DNA of 64,000 nucleotides, from positions 1-64,000 of the forward strand of contig NZ_JIAW01000013.1 in NCBI RefSeq assembly GCF_000620625.1, written 5' to 3'. A program made the position numbers and the translations under genes. The notes beneath the pieces were generated by a model that saw nothing but the letters and a program-made list of their open reading frames with translations, was not told the DNA's origin and made no database searches. This document shows positions 43,410-52,223 of the stretch, one piece after another; position 1 is the stretch's first letter, and each line of letters opens with the position of its first letter. This DNA comes from Mycobacterium sp. URHB0044 (GTDB lineage Bacteria > Actinomycetota > Actinomycetes > Mycobacteriales > Mycobacteriaceae).

Positions 43410-43784
43410 GTGACCTTGATTCTTCTGTACCTGGTCGTGCTGATCCTGGTGGCCGTCGTCCTGTTCGGTCTTGGCAGCGTGCTGTTCGGCCGCGGTGAGC
43501 GGTTGCCGCCACTGCCGCGGGGGACCACCGCCACGGTGTTGCCCGCCTCCGGCGTGACGGGTTCCGACGTCGAGGCCGTCAAGTTCACCCAGACGCTGCG
43601 TGGCTACAAGACCAGCGAGGTCGACTGGGTGCTCGAGCGGCTCGGGCAGGAACTCGATCTGCTGCGCGGTCAACTCGCCGCCGTGCGCGGCGTCCAGAGC
43701 CTCGACGAGGATTCCGACGACGTCGGGAACGAGGTGCACCAGGGCGCGCATGCGCTGCACGAGGACGAGCGGACGGACCCGTGA
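43410..43784 (+). CDS. DivIVA-domain small membrane protein (Rv1209-like)
   Basis: A 124-residue protein: one membrane segment at residues 3-24, a Pro-rich linker, then a DivIVA-type motif (FTQTLRGYKTSEVDWVLERLGQELDLL) that can form a short coiled coil. The same motif occurs in Wag31-like and other mycobacterial proteins that bind curved membranes. GTG 43410 begins at the membrane segment. Stop overlaps the tagA GTG (GTGA). Confidence 0.85.
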   Translation: MTLILLYLVVLILVAVVLFGLGSVLFGRGERLPPLPRGTTATVLPASGVTGSDVEAVKFTQTLRGYKTSEVDWVLERLGQELDLLRGQLAAVRGVQSLDEDSDDVGNEVHQGAHALHEDERTDP

Positions 43785-44377
43785 GCGTCGCCGTCGACGG
43801 TGATGGCCGGATACGTTGCGGCTGGGCCGACTTCACCGGAACACGTTCCGCCGCACCGGATTCCGTGCTCTACCGCGACTACCACGACTACGAGTGGGGC
43901 CGTCCCCTGCACGGTACCCGGGAGCTGTTCGAGCGGATGTCGCTGGAGGCCTTCCAGAGTGGGCTGTCGTGGCTGATCATCCTGCGCAAGCGGGAGAACT
44001 TCCGGCGTGCCTTCGAGCAGTTCGACGTGCCGAAGGTGGCTGCGTTCACCGACCGCGACGTCGAGCGGTTGATGGCCGACACCGGGATCGTCCGCAACCG
44101 CGCCAAGATCGACGCGACCATTGCCAACGCCCGCGCGGCAGCCGAGTTGGACGTCGACCTCGACGAGTTGCTGTGGTCGTTCGCCCCTCCGGCCCGGCCC
44201 CGCCCGGTCGACATGTCCGCCGTGCCTGCCATCAGCCCCGAGTCCACGGCGATGGCAAAGGAACTGAAGCGGCGCGGATTCAAATTCGTCGGCCCGACGA
44301 CCGCCTACGCGCTGATGCAGGCGACCGGAATGGTCGACGATCACCTCGATTCGTGCTGGGTTTCATTTCAGCCGTGA
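43781..44377 (+). CDS. tagA: 3-methyladenine DNA glycosylase I TagA
   Basis: A 198-residue base-excision repair enzyme that removes 3-methyladenine. Family motifs: RCGWADF near the start, YRDYHDYEWGRPL, LFERMSLEAFQSGLSWLIILRKRENF, and FVGPTTAYALMQATGMVDDH near the end. The zinc-ligand Cys/His residues of TagA are at both ends (C13, H36-type, H-x3-C). Translationally coupled to the DivIVA-like gene. Confidence 0.95.
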   Translation: MSVAVDGDGRIRCGWADFTGTRSAAPDSVLYRDYHDYEWGRPLHGTRELFERMSLEAFQSGLSWLIILRKRENFRRAFEQFDVPKVAAFTDRDVERLMADTGIVRNRAKIDATIANARAAAELDVDLDELLWSFAPPARPRPVDMSAVPAISPESTAMAKELKRRGFKFVGPTTAYALMQATGMVDDHLDSCWVSFQP

Positions 44378-44457
44378 GCGCACCCCCGGACGCGCCGTCC
44401 AGTGACCTTGGCCGGGTCTTTGCACACCGAACGCCCACCATAGGGAACAATGTAGGA

Positions 44458-44476
44458 AGTTCAGTTGCAGTTCAGT
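44458..44476 (+). promoter_or_regulatory. AGTTCAGT direct repeat (MprA-box-like) before the DUF3117 gene
   Basis: AGTTCAGT at 44458-44465 and 44469-44476 repeat with an 11-base period, one helical turn, and fit a TTCAG-N6-TTCAG pattern. The same spacing of CTCAG and TTCAG occurs before sigE. Response regulators of the OmpR class bind such tandem half-sites, and MprA is the best guess. The rest of the 181-base gap shows nothing else clear. Confidence 0.4.
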
Positions 44477-44558
44477 GCCGGGAGCTGTCGACGGGTGGGC
44501 AGTCCCGGCTGCAGACGGATCCGCTCACGCGGGCCCGCACGTTCGGAGGGAGCAGTCG

Positions 44559-44726
44559 ATGGCGGCGATGAAGCCCCGGACCGGCGACGGTCCACTGGAA
44601 GCGACCAAGGAGGGGCGAGGCATCGTGATGCGGGTACCACTGGAGGGCGGCGGACGCCTCGTCGTCGAACTCACTCCCGACGAAGCCGCTGCTCTCGGCG
44701 ACGAACTCAAGGGCGTCACCAGCTAG
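44559..44726 (+). CDS. DUF3117 protein (Rv1211-like), 55 aa
   Basis: A 55-residue soluble protein: MAAMKPRTGDGPLEATKEGR start, two short beta strands (IVMRVPLEGGGRLVVELTP) and a small helix. It is among the shortest widely conserved actinobacterial proteins (DUF3117) and its order beside glgM/tagA is kept. GGAGGGA stands 7 bases before the ATG. Function unknown. Confidence 0.92.
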   Translation: MAAMKPRTGDGPLEATKEGRGIVMRVPLEGGGRLVVELTPDEAAALGDELKGVTS

Positions 44727-44791
44727 TCCCGCTGCACGCGCGGGGCCACCCGTTGCGCGGAGACCCGTCTCCGGCGCACGGCATCGCGCCG

Positions 44792-45961
44792 CTATCCCTC
44801 CGAGGCGACCTTGCGATAGATGTCGAGCGTCTGCTCGGCGATGTGCGCCCAGGAGAATTCGTCGATGCAGCGTTGGCGCCCGGCCTGCCCGTACCGCTTG
44901 GCGCGCTCGGGATCGGCGACCAAAGCGTTGACCGCGTCGGCGAGCCCGGCCTCGAAGGAGGCCGCGTCGGCCGCGTCGTAGTGCACCAGCAGCCCGGTCT
45001 CCTGCTCGGCCACCACCTCGGGAATGCCGCCGACGTCGGAGGCGACCACCGCCGTCGCGCACGCCATCGCCTCCAGGTTCACGATGCCCAGCGGCTCGTA
45101 CACCGACGGGCACACGAAAACCGTTGAAGCCGAGAGTATTTCGCGTATCTTCGTGACCGGCAACATCTCTCGTACCCAGAACACCCCGCTCCTGGCGGCG
45201 GCCAAATCCTGCACCGCCGAAGCGACTTCCGCGGCGATCTCGGGGGTGTCCGGCGCGCCTGCACACAACACCAGCTGCACGTCCGGGGCGAACCGGTGCG
45301 CCGCCGCCACGAGATGTGCGACGCCCTTCTGCCGGGTGATCCTGCCGACGAACGCCACGATGGGCTTGGCCGGGTCGACGCCGAGGTCGGCCAGCACCGA
45401 GTCGCCCGGCTGCGGCTCGGCCGGGTACCACGCCTGCGTGTCGATGCCATTGCGCACGACGTGCACCCGGCTGGGGTCGAGGGCCGGGTACGTGCGCAGC
45501 ACGTCGTCGCGCATGCCGGAGCTGACCGCGATGACGGCGTCGGCGGCCTCCACCGCGGTGCGCTCCACCCACGACGACACGCGATAGCCACCACCGAGCT
45601 GCTCGGCCTTCCACGGGCGCATGGGCTCCAGCGAATGCGCGGTCAGCACGTGCGGAACGCCGTACAGCAGCGCCGCGAGGTGGCCGGCCATCCCGGTGTA
45701 CCAGGTGTGGGAGTGCACGACCGTCGCGGATGCGGCGGCGTTCACCATGAGCAGATCGGCCGACAGCGTGGCCAGCGCGGCATTGGCTCCCAGCAGCGCG
45801 GGATCGGGCTGGGCGACGAAGGCGTCGGGCCGTGGCGCACCCATGCAGTGCACGTCGACCTCGCAGAGATGTCGCAGCTGCGCGACGAGCTCGGTGACGT
45901 GCACTCCCGCGCCGCCGTACACCTCGGGTGGATATTCCCGTGTCATCATCGCCACCCGCAT
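44792..45961 (-). CDS. glgM: GT4 alpha-glucosyltransferase GlgM (glycogen synthase family)
   Basis: A 389-residue GT-B enzyme. N-terminal REYPPEVYGGAGVHVTEL, then FVGRITRQKGVAHLV, and the E-x7-E donor site in CPSVYEPLGIVNLEAMA. In mycobacteria this gene (Rv1212c) makes maltose-1-phosphate from ADP-glucose and glucose-1-phosphate for the GlgE pathway of alpha-glucan synthesis (known from memory). TAGCGT lies 7 bases before the ATG on the minus strand, so it is probably leaderless. It is divergent from glgC, which supplies its ADP-glucose. Confidence 0.94.
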   Translation of the reverse strand: MRVAMMTREYPPEVYGGAGVHVTELVAQLRHLCEVDVHCMGAPRPDAFVAQPDPALLGANAALATLSADLLMVNAAASATVVHSHTWYTGMAGHLAALLYGVPHVLTAHSLEPMRPWKAEQLGGGYRVSSWVERTAVEAADAVIAVSSGMRDDVLRTYPALDPSRVHVVRNGIDTQAWYPAEPQPGDSVLADLGVDPAKPIVAFVGRITRQKGVAHLVAAAHRFAPDVQLVLCAGAPDTPEIAAEVASAVQDLAAARSGVFWVREMLPVTKIREILSASTVFVCPSVYEPLGIVNLEAMACATAVVASDVGGIPEVVAEQETGLLVHYDAADAASFEAGLADAVNALVADPERAKRYGQAGRQRCIDEFSWAHIAEQTLDIYRKVASEG

Positions 45962-46085
45962 GGTGACGACGCTAGTAGCCCGCGCGGGTCACCGCATCCA
46001 ATTGTCTTGACCGACAGCGGAGGAGAACTCGGTCAATCACCGCGAATGGCTAGCCGCATCTGGTGGGGGCCGATAGGTTTGAGGG

Positions 46086-47300
46086 ATGAGGGAACTGCCA
46101 CACGTGCTCGGCATCGTCCTTGCCGGCGGTGAGGGCAAGCGTCTTTACCCGCTCACCGCCGACCGCGCGAAGCCCGCGGTTCCGTTCGGCGGCGCCTATC
46201 GGCTCATCGACTTCGTGCTGTCCAATCTGGTCAACGCGCGGTACCTGCGGATCTGCGTTCTCACGCAATACAAGTCGCATTCGCTGGACCGCCACATCTC
46301 GCAGAACTGGCGGCTTTCCGGGCTTGCGGGGGAGTACATCACGCCGGTGCCCGCCCAACAGCGGCTCGGCCCGCGGTGGTACACCGGCTCGGCCGACGCG
46401 ATCTATCAGTCGATGAACCTGATCTACGACGAAGACCCCGACTACGTCGTCGTGTTCGGCGCGGACCACATCTACCGGATGGACCCGGAGCAGATGCTCC
46501 AGTTCCACATCGAGAGCGGTGCGGGCGCGACGGTGGCGGGCATCCGCGTGCCGCGGAAGGAGGCCACCGCGTTCGGCTGCATCGACTCCGACGAGTCGGG
46601 CCGCATCCGCGCCTTCGTCGAGAAGCCCGCCGACCCGCCCGGCACGCCCGACGATCCGGAACAGACGTTCGCGTCGATGGGCAATTACATCTTCACCACC
46701 AAGGTGCTGATCGACGCCATCCGTGCCGACGCCGACGAGGACCACTCGGACCACGACATGGGCGGCGACATCATCCCGCGTCTGGTCAGGGACGGCATGG
46801 CCGCCGTCTACGACTTCAACAACAACGAAGTGCCCGGCGCCACGGAGCGCGACCACGGCTACTGGCGCGACGTCGGCACCCTCGACGCGTTCTACGACGC
46901 CCACATGGATCTGGTGTCGGTGCACCCGGTGTTCAACCTGTACAACCGGCGCTGGCCGATTCGGGGCGAGCCGGAGAACCTGGCGCCCGCCAAGTTCGTC
47001 AACGGCGGTTCCGCGCAGGAGTCGGTGGTCGGCGCGGGCAGCATCATCTCCGCGGCGTCGGTGCGCAATTCGGTGCTGTCCTCCAACGTGGTGGTCGACG
47101 ACGGCGCGATCGTCGAGGGCAGCGTGATCATGCCCGGCGTACGCGTGGGGCGTGGTGCCGTCGTCCGACACGCCATCCTCGACAAGAACGTCGTGGTCGG
47201 CCCTGGCGAGCAGGTAGGTGTCGACCTGGAGAAGGATCGCGAGCGATTCGCGATCAGCGCCGGCGGCGTGGTGGCAGTCGGCAAGGGCGTCTGGATCTAG
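46086..47300 (+). CDS. glgC: Glucose-1-phosphate adenylyltransferase GlgC
   Basis: A 404-residue enzyme that makes ADP-glucose from ATP and glucose-1-phosphate. Motifs: VLAGGEGKRLYPLTADRAKPAVPFGG, GTADAIYQS-type GSADAIYQ, VVFGADHIYRMD, and a C-terminal left-handed beta helix with the allosteric site. TAGGTT lies 6 bases before the ATG, so the message may be leaderless. Stop overlaps the convergent DUF4126 stop by four bases. Confidence 0.96.
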   Translation: MRELPHVLGIVLAGGEGKRLYPLTADRAKPAVPFGGAYRLIDFVLSNLVNARYLRICVLTQYKSHSLDRHISQNWRLSGLAGEYITPVPAQQRLGPRWYTGSADAIYQSMNLIYDEDPDYVVVFGADHIYRMDPEQMLQFHIESGAGATVAGIRVPRKEATAFGCIDSDESGRIRAFVEKPADPPGTPDDPEQTFASMGNYIFTTKVLIDAIRADADEDHSDHDMGGDIIPRLVRDGMAAVYDFNNNEVPGATERDHGYWRDVGTLDAFYDAHMDLVSVHPVFNLYNRRWPIRGEPENLAPAKFVNGGSAQESVVGAGSIISAASVRNSVLSSNVVVDDGAIVEGSVIMPGVRVGRGAVVRHAILDKNVVVGPGEQVGVDLEKDRERFAISAGGVVAVGKGVWI

Positions 47301-47893
47301 CTGCCAACCGCTCGCGCTTGACGGCGTCGCCGTCGACGCCGCAAGAGCGTCACGGCCGCCCAGATCAACGCGACCATCGCCACCAAGACCAGGACCGGCA
47401 GCAGGATCGCCGCGAACACCAGTCCGAGGCTGGTGACGTCTTCGAAGGTGGACAGCACCGGCGCGGCGATTCCCGCAGTGGCGACGTTGGCCGCGGGCCG
47501 GACGGTCGACTTGGTCAGCGACACCACCAGAGCGGTGACGACGCCGATGACGACGGGAATCCACTGGCCCGACTGCGCGAATGCCCCGGGGTCGGTGACC
47601 GCGGCCGTCTGGGAGGCCGTGCCCGAGCCGAACACGATGCCGCCCGCCGTCGGACGGACGAACGTCTGGATCGCATCGTTGACGCTGTCGAGCGCGGGGA
47701 TCTTGTCGGCGACGATCTCGACGACCAGTAGTACCGCCACGATCGTCATGACCCAGCCGTTTTCCAGCCAGGCCCAGCCGTGGGGCAGTGTCACCAAGTC
47801 GGTGAACCGCGACAGCAGGCCGAGCGCCAGCAGCGGAATGTAGGCGTTGAGTCCCGCCGCGGTGGCCAGGCCGAAACCGGTAAGCAGTTCCAC
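47297..47893 (-). CDS. DUF4126 membrane protein
   Basis: A 198-residue protein with about five membrane segments and a strongly basic C-terminus (RRRRRRRQAR). It starts GFGLATAAGLNAYIPLLALGLL, the DUF4126 signature, in which AGLNAYIP is conserved. No function known for the family. It is convergent with glgC. Confidence 0.88.
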   Translation of the reverse strand: MELLTGFGLATAAGLNAYIPLLALGLLSRFTDLVTLPHGWAWLENGWVMTIVAVLLVVEIVADKIPALDSVNDAIQTFVRPTAGGIVFGSGTASQTAAVTDPGAFAQSGQWIPVVIGVVTALVVSLTKSTVRPAANVATAGIAAPVLSTFEDVTSLGLVFAAILLPVLVLVAMVALIWAAVTLLRRRRRRRQARAVGS

Positions 47894-47914
47894 GGCTTCA
47901 GTATGTGTCGTTGA

Positions 47915-48766
47915 TCAGTCCAGGAGGGCGAGGTCGAGTGCATGGAGTCGCATCGGATCCGCGACGATGTCGATGTCGCTGATCCTGTCGCCGGCGATGC
48001 CGAAGCGCAGCACCAGCGCCAGCCTTCCCAACGGTGCGACGACGATTCCGACGGCGCCGTCCACCAATGCGGGCTCGGCGAATCGTGCGTTGGCCGAGAA
48101 GGCGTGCGCGTTGGCGGCTACCGCGTCCGCGCCGCGGATCGTCGTCGGGGTGCCTGCCGCGGTGGCGTCGACGTGCAACTCCACATCGTCGTCCAGCAAC
48201 GCGAGAAGCGCGTCGAAGTCACCATCGCGCGCCGCGGCGAGGAAGGCGTCGACGAGGCGACGTTGGTGCGCCAAATCCGTTGCAGGATCGGGAGTCTTGC
48301 CGCGCACGCGGCGCCGTGCCCGGGAGGCCAGTTGGGCGGCGGTGTTCTCCGAGCGGCCCACGATCGGTGCGATCTCGGCGTACGGCAGGTCGAACATGTC
48401 ATGCAGCACGAACGCGAGCCGCTCGGCCGGTGACAGCGTCTGCAGCACCACGAGGAGCGCGATGCCGACGGAGTCGGCCAGCACCGCTTGCTGTTCTGGG
48501 TCGAAGGCGTCATGCGCGGGGATGGTCGCCGCTTCGTCGAGCGGCTTCTCGGGCCGTGCGTTTCGCGCCCGCAGCACGTCCAAGCAGATCCGTGCGACGA
48601 CCGTGGTCAACCAGCCGCGCGGATTGCGGACGTCGCCGACGTCGGCGCGGTCCATCCGAAGCCACGCTTCCTGCACGGCGTCGTCGGCGTCGGTCAGCGA
48701 ACCCAGCATGCGGAACGCGACCGCGCGCAGATGTGGCCGGTGCTGTTCGAATGTTGCCTCGTCCAC
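47915..48766 (-). CDS. ECF sigma factor with SnoaL-like C-terminal domain (SigJ/ECF41 type)
   Basis: A 283-residue sigma factor. Region 2 (FRMLGSLTDADDAVQEAWLRM) and region 4 (LPYAEIAPIVGRSENTAAQLASRARRRV) are followed by a 120-residue SnoaL/NTF2-like domain that replaces an anti-sigma factor in this group by acting on the sigma in cis. The frame goes on to ATG 48787, but GGAGGGAGG lies between it and GTG 48766 at proper spacing, so GTG 48766 is chosen. Its upstream gap holds a perfect 28-base palindrome. It is divergent from a four-span membrane protein, its likely target. Confidence 0.88.
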   Translation of the reverse strand: MDEATFEQHRPHLRAVAFRMLGSLTDADDAVQEAWLRMDRADVGDVRNPRGWLTTVVARICLDVLRARNARPEKPLDEAATIPAHDAFDPEQQAVLADSVGIALLVVLQTLSPAERLAFVLHDMFDLPYAEIAPIVGRSENTAAQLASRARRRVRGKTPDPATDLAHQRRLVDAFLAAARDGDFDALLALLDDDVELHVDATAAGTPTTIRGADAVAANAHAFSANARFAEPALVDGAVGIVVAPLGRLALVLRFGIAGDRISDIDIVADPMRLHALDLALLD

Positions 48767-48798
48767 GTCATGCCTCCCTCCAGTCATGTTCCACCGTC

Positions 48799-48826
48799 GT
48801 CATCCGTCATCTCTATGACGGATGAC
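48799..48826. promoter_or_regulatory. Perfect 28-bp inverted repeat between the ECF sigma gene and a membrane protein gene
   Basis: GTCATCCGTCAT (48799-48810), CTCT, ATGACGGATGAC (48815-48826). Each 12-base arm holds two GTCAT units, so there are four half-sites. It lies 33 bases from one start codon and 31 from the other. Operator or divergent promoter element. Confidence 0.6.
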
Positions 48827-48856
48827 TGCCGGTTGGCATGACAGGAAGGAAATCTG

Positions 48857-49258
48857 ATGAGGACACTGCGGGCCGTCTTGGTGATTCATGGGGTGATCAC
48901 GCTGGCCGGTGCGTTCGTGTTGGTCGTGTTTCCCACCGCGATTCCCTCCGCGGTGGGCATCACGCTAATGCGACCCGACTACCTGCTGGTCTATCTCGTC
49001 GCTGCGGCGGAACTCGCCGTCGCGGTGCTGTCGTTCGGCGCGGTCCGCATCACCGACCGGGCCGCCTTGGGGCTCATCGTGGCTACGTTGGTCGTGCTGC
49101 ATTCGGTGAGCGGCATCCTCGACATCGTCTACATGGCATTGACGGAGCCGAACGGCACGATGATCTCGAACGCCGTGCTGCGTTTCGCAGTGGTCGCCGT
49201 GCTCCTGGGCGCGTGGTGGGCCGCGCGTCGTCACCAGACGCCGGGCACCAGTCGGTAG
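48857..49258 (+). CDS. Small four-span membrane protein
   Basis: A 133-residue protein with four hydrophobic segments at about 6-28, 43-62, 70-92 and 108-125, and a basic C-terminus. It resembles DUF4345-type or similar small actinobacterial membrane proteins, but I cannot place it firmly. AGGAAGG stands before the ATG. It is divergent from the ECF sigma gene and overlaps the end of the next minus-strand gene by 28 bases. Confidence 0.8.
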   Translation: MRTLRAVLVIHGVITLAGAFVLVVFPTAIPSAVGITLMRPDYLLVYLVAAAELAVAVLSFGAVRITDRAALGLIVATLVVLHSVSGILDIVYMALTEPNGTMISNAVLRFAVVAVLLGAWWAARRHQTPGTSR

Positions 49259-49905
49259 CGCACCTTCTCGGTGTACTCGTCGTATCCGAGGAGGTCGTCG
49301 CGGAGCATCTTCTCTTCGTCGACGGTACGCAAGGCAAGCACCGCCACACCGGGCACGACAGTGGCGAGACCCCAATAGGAGTCGAGCGCGAGTGGCATGC
49401 CCGCCATCATGATTAGCGCACCGACGTACATCGGGTGCCGCACAACGGCGTACAACCCGGTGTCGACGACCGGCTGTTCCGCTTCGACCGTGACGGTGGC
49501 GGCCGCAAATTCGTTCTGGCCGACGACGAGCATCGACATGCCGAGGCCGAACGCGACCAAGACGTTGCCGACGACGACGACCGGCGTCGGCACGTGCGAC
49601 CAGCCGAATCGATGGTCCAGCGCGCTGACGACGGCCATGGCGACGACCACGACGTATACGCCCACCGTGGCGATCTTCTGCATCGGCCGCGTTTCGGCGA
49701 GCGGTCCCGAGCGCAGGCGGCGCGCAAACACGTCGGGTCTGCGCATCGCCCAATACACGGTGGGGCTCAACGACACTGCGGTGAAGACACCGATGAAAAC
49801 CCAGGCCTGCCAGTAGTCGAACGTGCCCGCGGGTCCGAACAACAGGGCGCCGAAGAAGGCCAGTCCGAACGCACTTGCGGCCGCGGCCTGAATCAAGGGC
49901 TTCAT
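49231..49905 (-). CDS. ICMT-like isoprenylcysteine/phospholipid methyltransferase, paralogue A
   Basis: A 224-residue membrane protein with about five spans. The C-terminal half holds the ICMT/PEMT signature RHPMYVGALIMMAGMPLALDSYWG and DEEKMLRDDLLGYDEYTEKV, which binds S-adenosylmethionine. ATG 49905 matches the start of its neighbour. It is the tandem copy of the next gene, with the same length and about half the residues identical by eye. Counterpart of Rv1216c (memory). Substrate unknown. Confidence 0.88.
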   Translation of the reverse strand: MKPLIQAAAASAFGLAFFGALLFGPAGTFDYWQAWVFIGVFTAVSLSPTVYWAMRRPDVFARRLRSGPLAETRPMQKIATVGVYVVVVAMAVVSALDHRFGWSHVPTPVVVVGNVLVAFGLGMSMLVVGQNEFAAATVTVEAEQPVVDTGLYAVVRHPMYVGALIMMAGMPLALDSYWGLATVVPGVAVLALRTVDEEKMLRDDLLGYDEYTEKVRYRLVPGVW

Positions 49906-49915
49906 GATCACTCCG

Positions 49916-50590
49916 TCACCAGACGCCGGGGACCAAGCGGTAGTGCACCTTCTGCGTGTACTCGTCGTAGCCGTCGAGTTCCTCGCGGAGCATCTTCTCC
50001 TCGTCCTCGATGCGGGCCGCAAGCACGGGCAGGGCGAGCACGATCGCCAGCAGCCCCCAGTACGAATCGAGAGCGAGCGGGGTGCCGGTCAACATGACCA
50101 GCGTGCCGACGTACATCGGGTGCCGGACGACACCGTAGAGACCCGTCGACACGACTTTCTGGTCCGTTTCGACCGTGATCGTCGCGGCCGCGTAGCTGTT
50201 CTGAATCACTACGAACTGCGCCAACACGAGGCCGACAGCGACCAGGACGTTGCCGGTCACGACGACCGGCGTCGGTACCTGCGACCAACCGAACCGATGG
50301 TCGAGGGCGCTGAGTACCAGCACCGCCACGACCGCCAGGATCGTCCCGGTGATGACGAGCTTCTGCACCGCGCGGGTCTCGGCCGTCGGACCGGCCTTCA
50401 TCCGCCGCTGAAGCGCCGCCGGATCCTTGACCGCGAGGTAGATGCTCGGGACGAGCGTGGAGACCAGGAATACGGCGATGAAAACCCATGCCTGCCAATA
50501 GTCGAGCGTGCCGGCAGGCCAGAAGAGCAGAGCGGCGAAGAACGCCAATCCGAAGATTCCGGACGCCACCGTTTGCAAGGCGAGCTTCAT
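49916..50590 (-). CDS. ICMT-like methyltransferase, paralogue B
   Basis: A 224-residue paralogue of the preceding entry, 10 bases upstream of it: YWQAWVFI, LDHRFGWSQVPTPVVV, RHPMYVGTLVMLTG and EEKMLREELDGYDEYTQKVHYRLVPGVW at the end. Both copies keep the methyltransferase core, so neither looks broken. It starts 10 bases after the ABC permease stop and is probably the third gene of the drug-export operon. Confidence 0.88.
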   Translation of the reverse strand: MKLALQTVASGIFGLAFFAALLFWPAGTLDYWQAWVFIAVFLVSTLVPSIYLAVKDPAALQRRMKAGPTAETRAVQKLVITGTILAVVAVLVLSALDHRFGWSQVPTPVVVTGNVLVAVGLVLAQFVVIQNSYAAATITVETDQKVVSTGLYGVVRHPMYVGTLVMLTGTPLALDSYWGLLAIVLALPVLAARIEDEEKMLREELDGYDEYTQKVHYRLVPGVW

Positions 50591-50600
50591 GATTCTCCTT

Positions 50601-52223
50601 TCAGGCTGCGTCGCGGCTGCGGTAGATCCAGCCGGCGACGATGGCGAGTACGGCAGCGGCGACGATCATCACCGCGAGTGCGGCGACGGGGAAGTCCGTC
50701 GGCGCCGTCGTGCGGCCCACGGGCGACAGATCGATGAGCCACCGCGGGAGCCGCAGCAGCGCACCCAAATACAGCGACACCACGACGAATGTCACCGCGA
50801 GCCAACCGATCCACGCGTGACGCACGGCGACGGCGAGCGCCGCGATTCCGGCGAGCACCGCCATCGCAGGCACGAACGCGAGGCCGGCCAGCGTCAGCCG
50901 CACGATGGTTTGCGGCTCGCCGAGCGTCAGGCCCGCGCCGAGTCCATTGCCCAGCCCGGCGAAGAACATCAGCACGGTGGCGCCCACCAATGCGGAGGCG
51001 ACCGCGGTCAGCAGCCACCGCCACCGCGAAATCGCGCCCGCCAGAACCGCTTCGCCGAGGCCCTTCTGCTCGTCGCCGTATACGCGCAGCACGGCGCCGA
51101 CGACGTACGCCGTGGCTGCCGCGGCGAGGAACTGCGTCATCGTGGTGTAGACGCCGTCGTTGCCCTGCGCCTCGAGCATGCGGGCCAGCAACTCGTTGCC
51201 CTTGGCGGCATCGAGCAGCGACTTCGTCATCGAGCCAAATGCCAAGCCAGCCAGGAAGAGACCGACCGACCAGCCGATGGTTTGGCCCCGCTGCAGCGTG
51301 AGATGCAGAGCGAACACACCAGAAATCGGGCGCGCGTTGGGGCGTTCGCCGGATGACGGGATGGTGCCGTCGTCGTACTGCCGTCTGCTCTCCAGCCACG
51401 CCGCCAGCGCCATCAGCCCGACCGCGAGCACCACCAGTAGCGCGAACGGCCACCACCGCAGGTCGACGAACGGCCGCATCTGCTGCGCCCAGGCGATGGG
51501 GGAGAACCAGCTCAGCGCACTGCCCGAGTTGTCGATGACGTCACCGATGCCGCGGACAAACGCCGCCAACGCGAGCGCGGCCATGGCCGCGCCGCTCGCG
51601 GTCCGCGCCTGACGCCACAGCTGCGCGGTGACCGCGGCCAGTGCACCGAACACCATGGCGACCCCGGTGACGCCAAGGCACATGGCGGCTGTGTCGACGA
51701 CCGCGAATCCGGTTGCCGACATCGCCAGCGTCATCGTGACCGCCAGCACGGCATTGACCCCGCCGACCAGGATCAGCGCGGCGTAGGTGCGGGCATACCT
51801 GCCGACGACCGACGACAGCACCAGTTCGGCTGCACCGCTTTCCTCCTCGGTGCGGGTATGCCGAATCACCGTGGTGATCGCCAAGATCGATGTGGCGATG
51901 ATCAGCGTGAGCGTTAGCTCGTTGGCCATCATCACGCCCAGGTCGGTCTCGTTGACGCCGAACATGGGGCCGCCCAAGATCATTCCCGCCGGCGTCTTGA
52001 GCAGGTTGACGCGCGCCAACCGCTGCGCCTCCTCGGGGTAGGCCAGTTTGATCGCGTTCGGGGCGTAGACCATCATCAGCGTCAGGATCGTGATCCATGC
52101 CGACAGTCGGACCCGATCGCGGCGCAGCGCGAGGCGAAGCAGGCTGGGCACTCCGGTGAACGGCGATCCCGACTGGGCTGCTTCGTGTCGCCCGGCGCGG
52201 GGTACCGCGGTGGCGGTGGTCAT
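50601..52223 (-). CDS. ABC exporter permease (tetronasin/multidrug type)
   Basis: A 540-residue integral membrane protein with about 12 hydrophobic segments, in two similar halves. It matches the Rv1217c type of antibiotic exporter permease (LLRLALRRDRVRLSAWITILTLMMVY start; SALSWFSPIAWAQQMRPF in the middle). ATG 52223 overlaps the ATPase stop (ATGA). It works with the ATPase encoded upstream. In M. tuberculosis this pump is linked to resistance to several drugs (memory). Confidence 0.92.
   Translation of the reverse strand: MTTATAVPRAGRHEAAQSGSPFTGVPSLLRLALRRDRVRLSAWITILTLMMVYAPNAIKLAYPEEAQRLARVNLLKTPAGMILGGPMFGVNETDLGVMMANELTLTLIIATSILAITTVIRHTRTEEESGAAELVLSSVVGRYARTYAALILVGGVNAVLAVTMTLAMSATGFAVVDTAAMCLGVTGVAMVFGALAAVTAQLWRQARTASGAAMAALALAAFVRGIGDVIDNSGSALSWFSPIAWAQQMRPFVDLRWWPFALLVVLAVGLMALAAWLESRRQYDDGTIPSSGERPNARPISGVFALHLTLQRGQTIGWSVGLFLAGLAFGSMTKSLLDAAKGNELLARMLEAQGNDGVYTTMTQFLAAAATAYVVGAVLRVYGDEQKGLGEAVLAGAISRWRWLLTAVASALVGATVLMFFAGLGNGLGAGLTLGEPQTIVRLTLAGLAFVPAMAVLAGIAALAVAVRHAWIGWLAVTFVVVSLYLGALLRLPRWLIDLSPVGRTTAPTDFPVAALAVMIVAAAVLAIVAGWIYRSRDAA

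Noticed and set aside
46050..47564. A 504-codon minus-strand frame opposite glgC
   Set aside because: Antisense to a highly conserved enzyme; composition again of shadow type.
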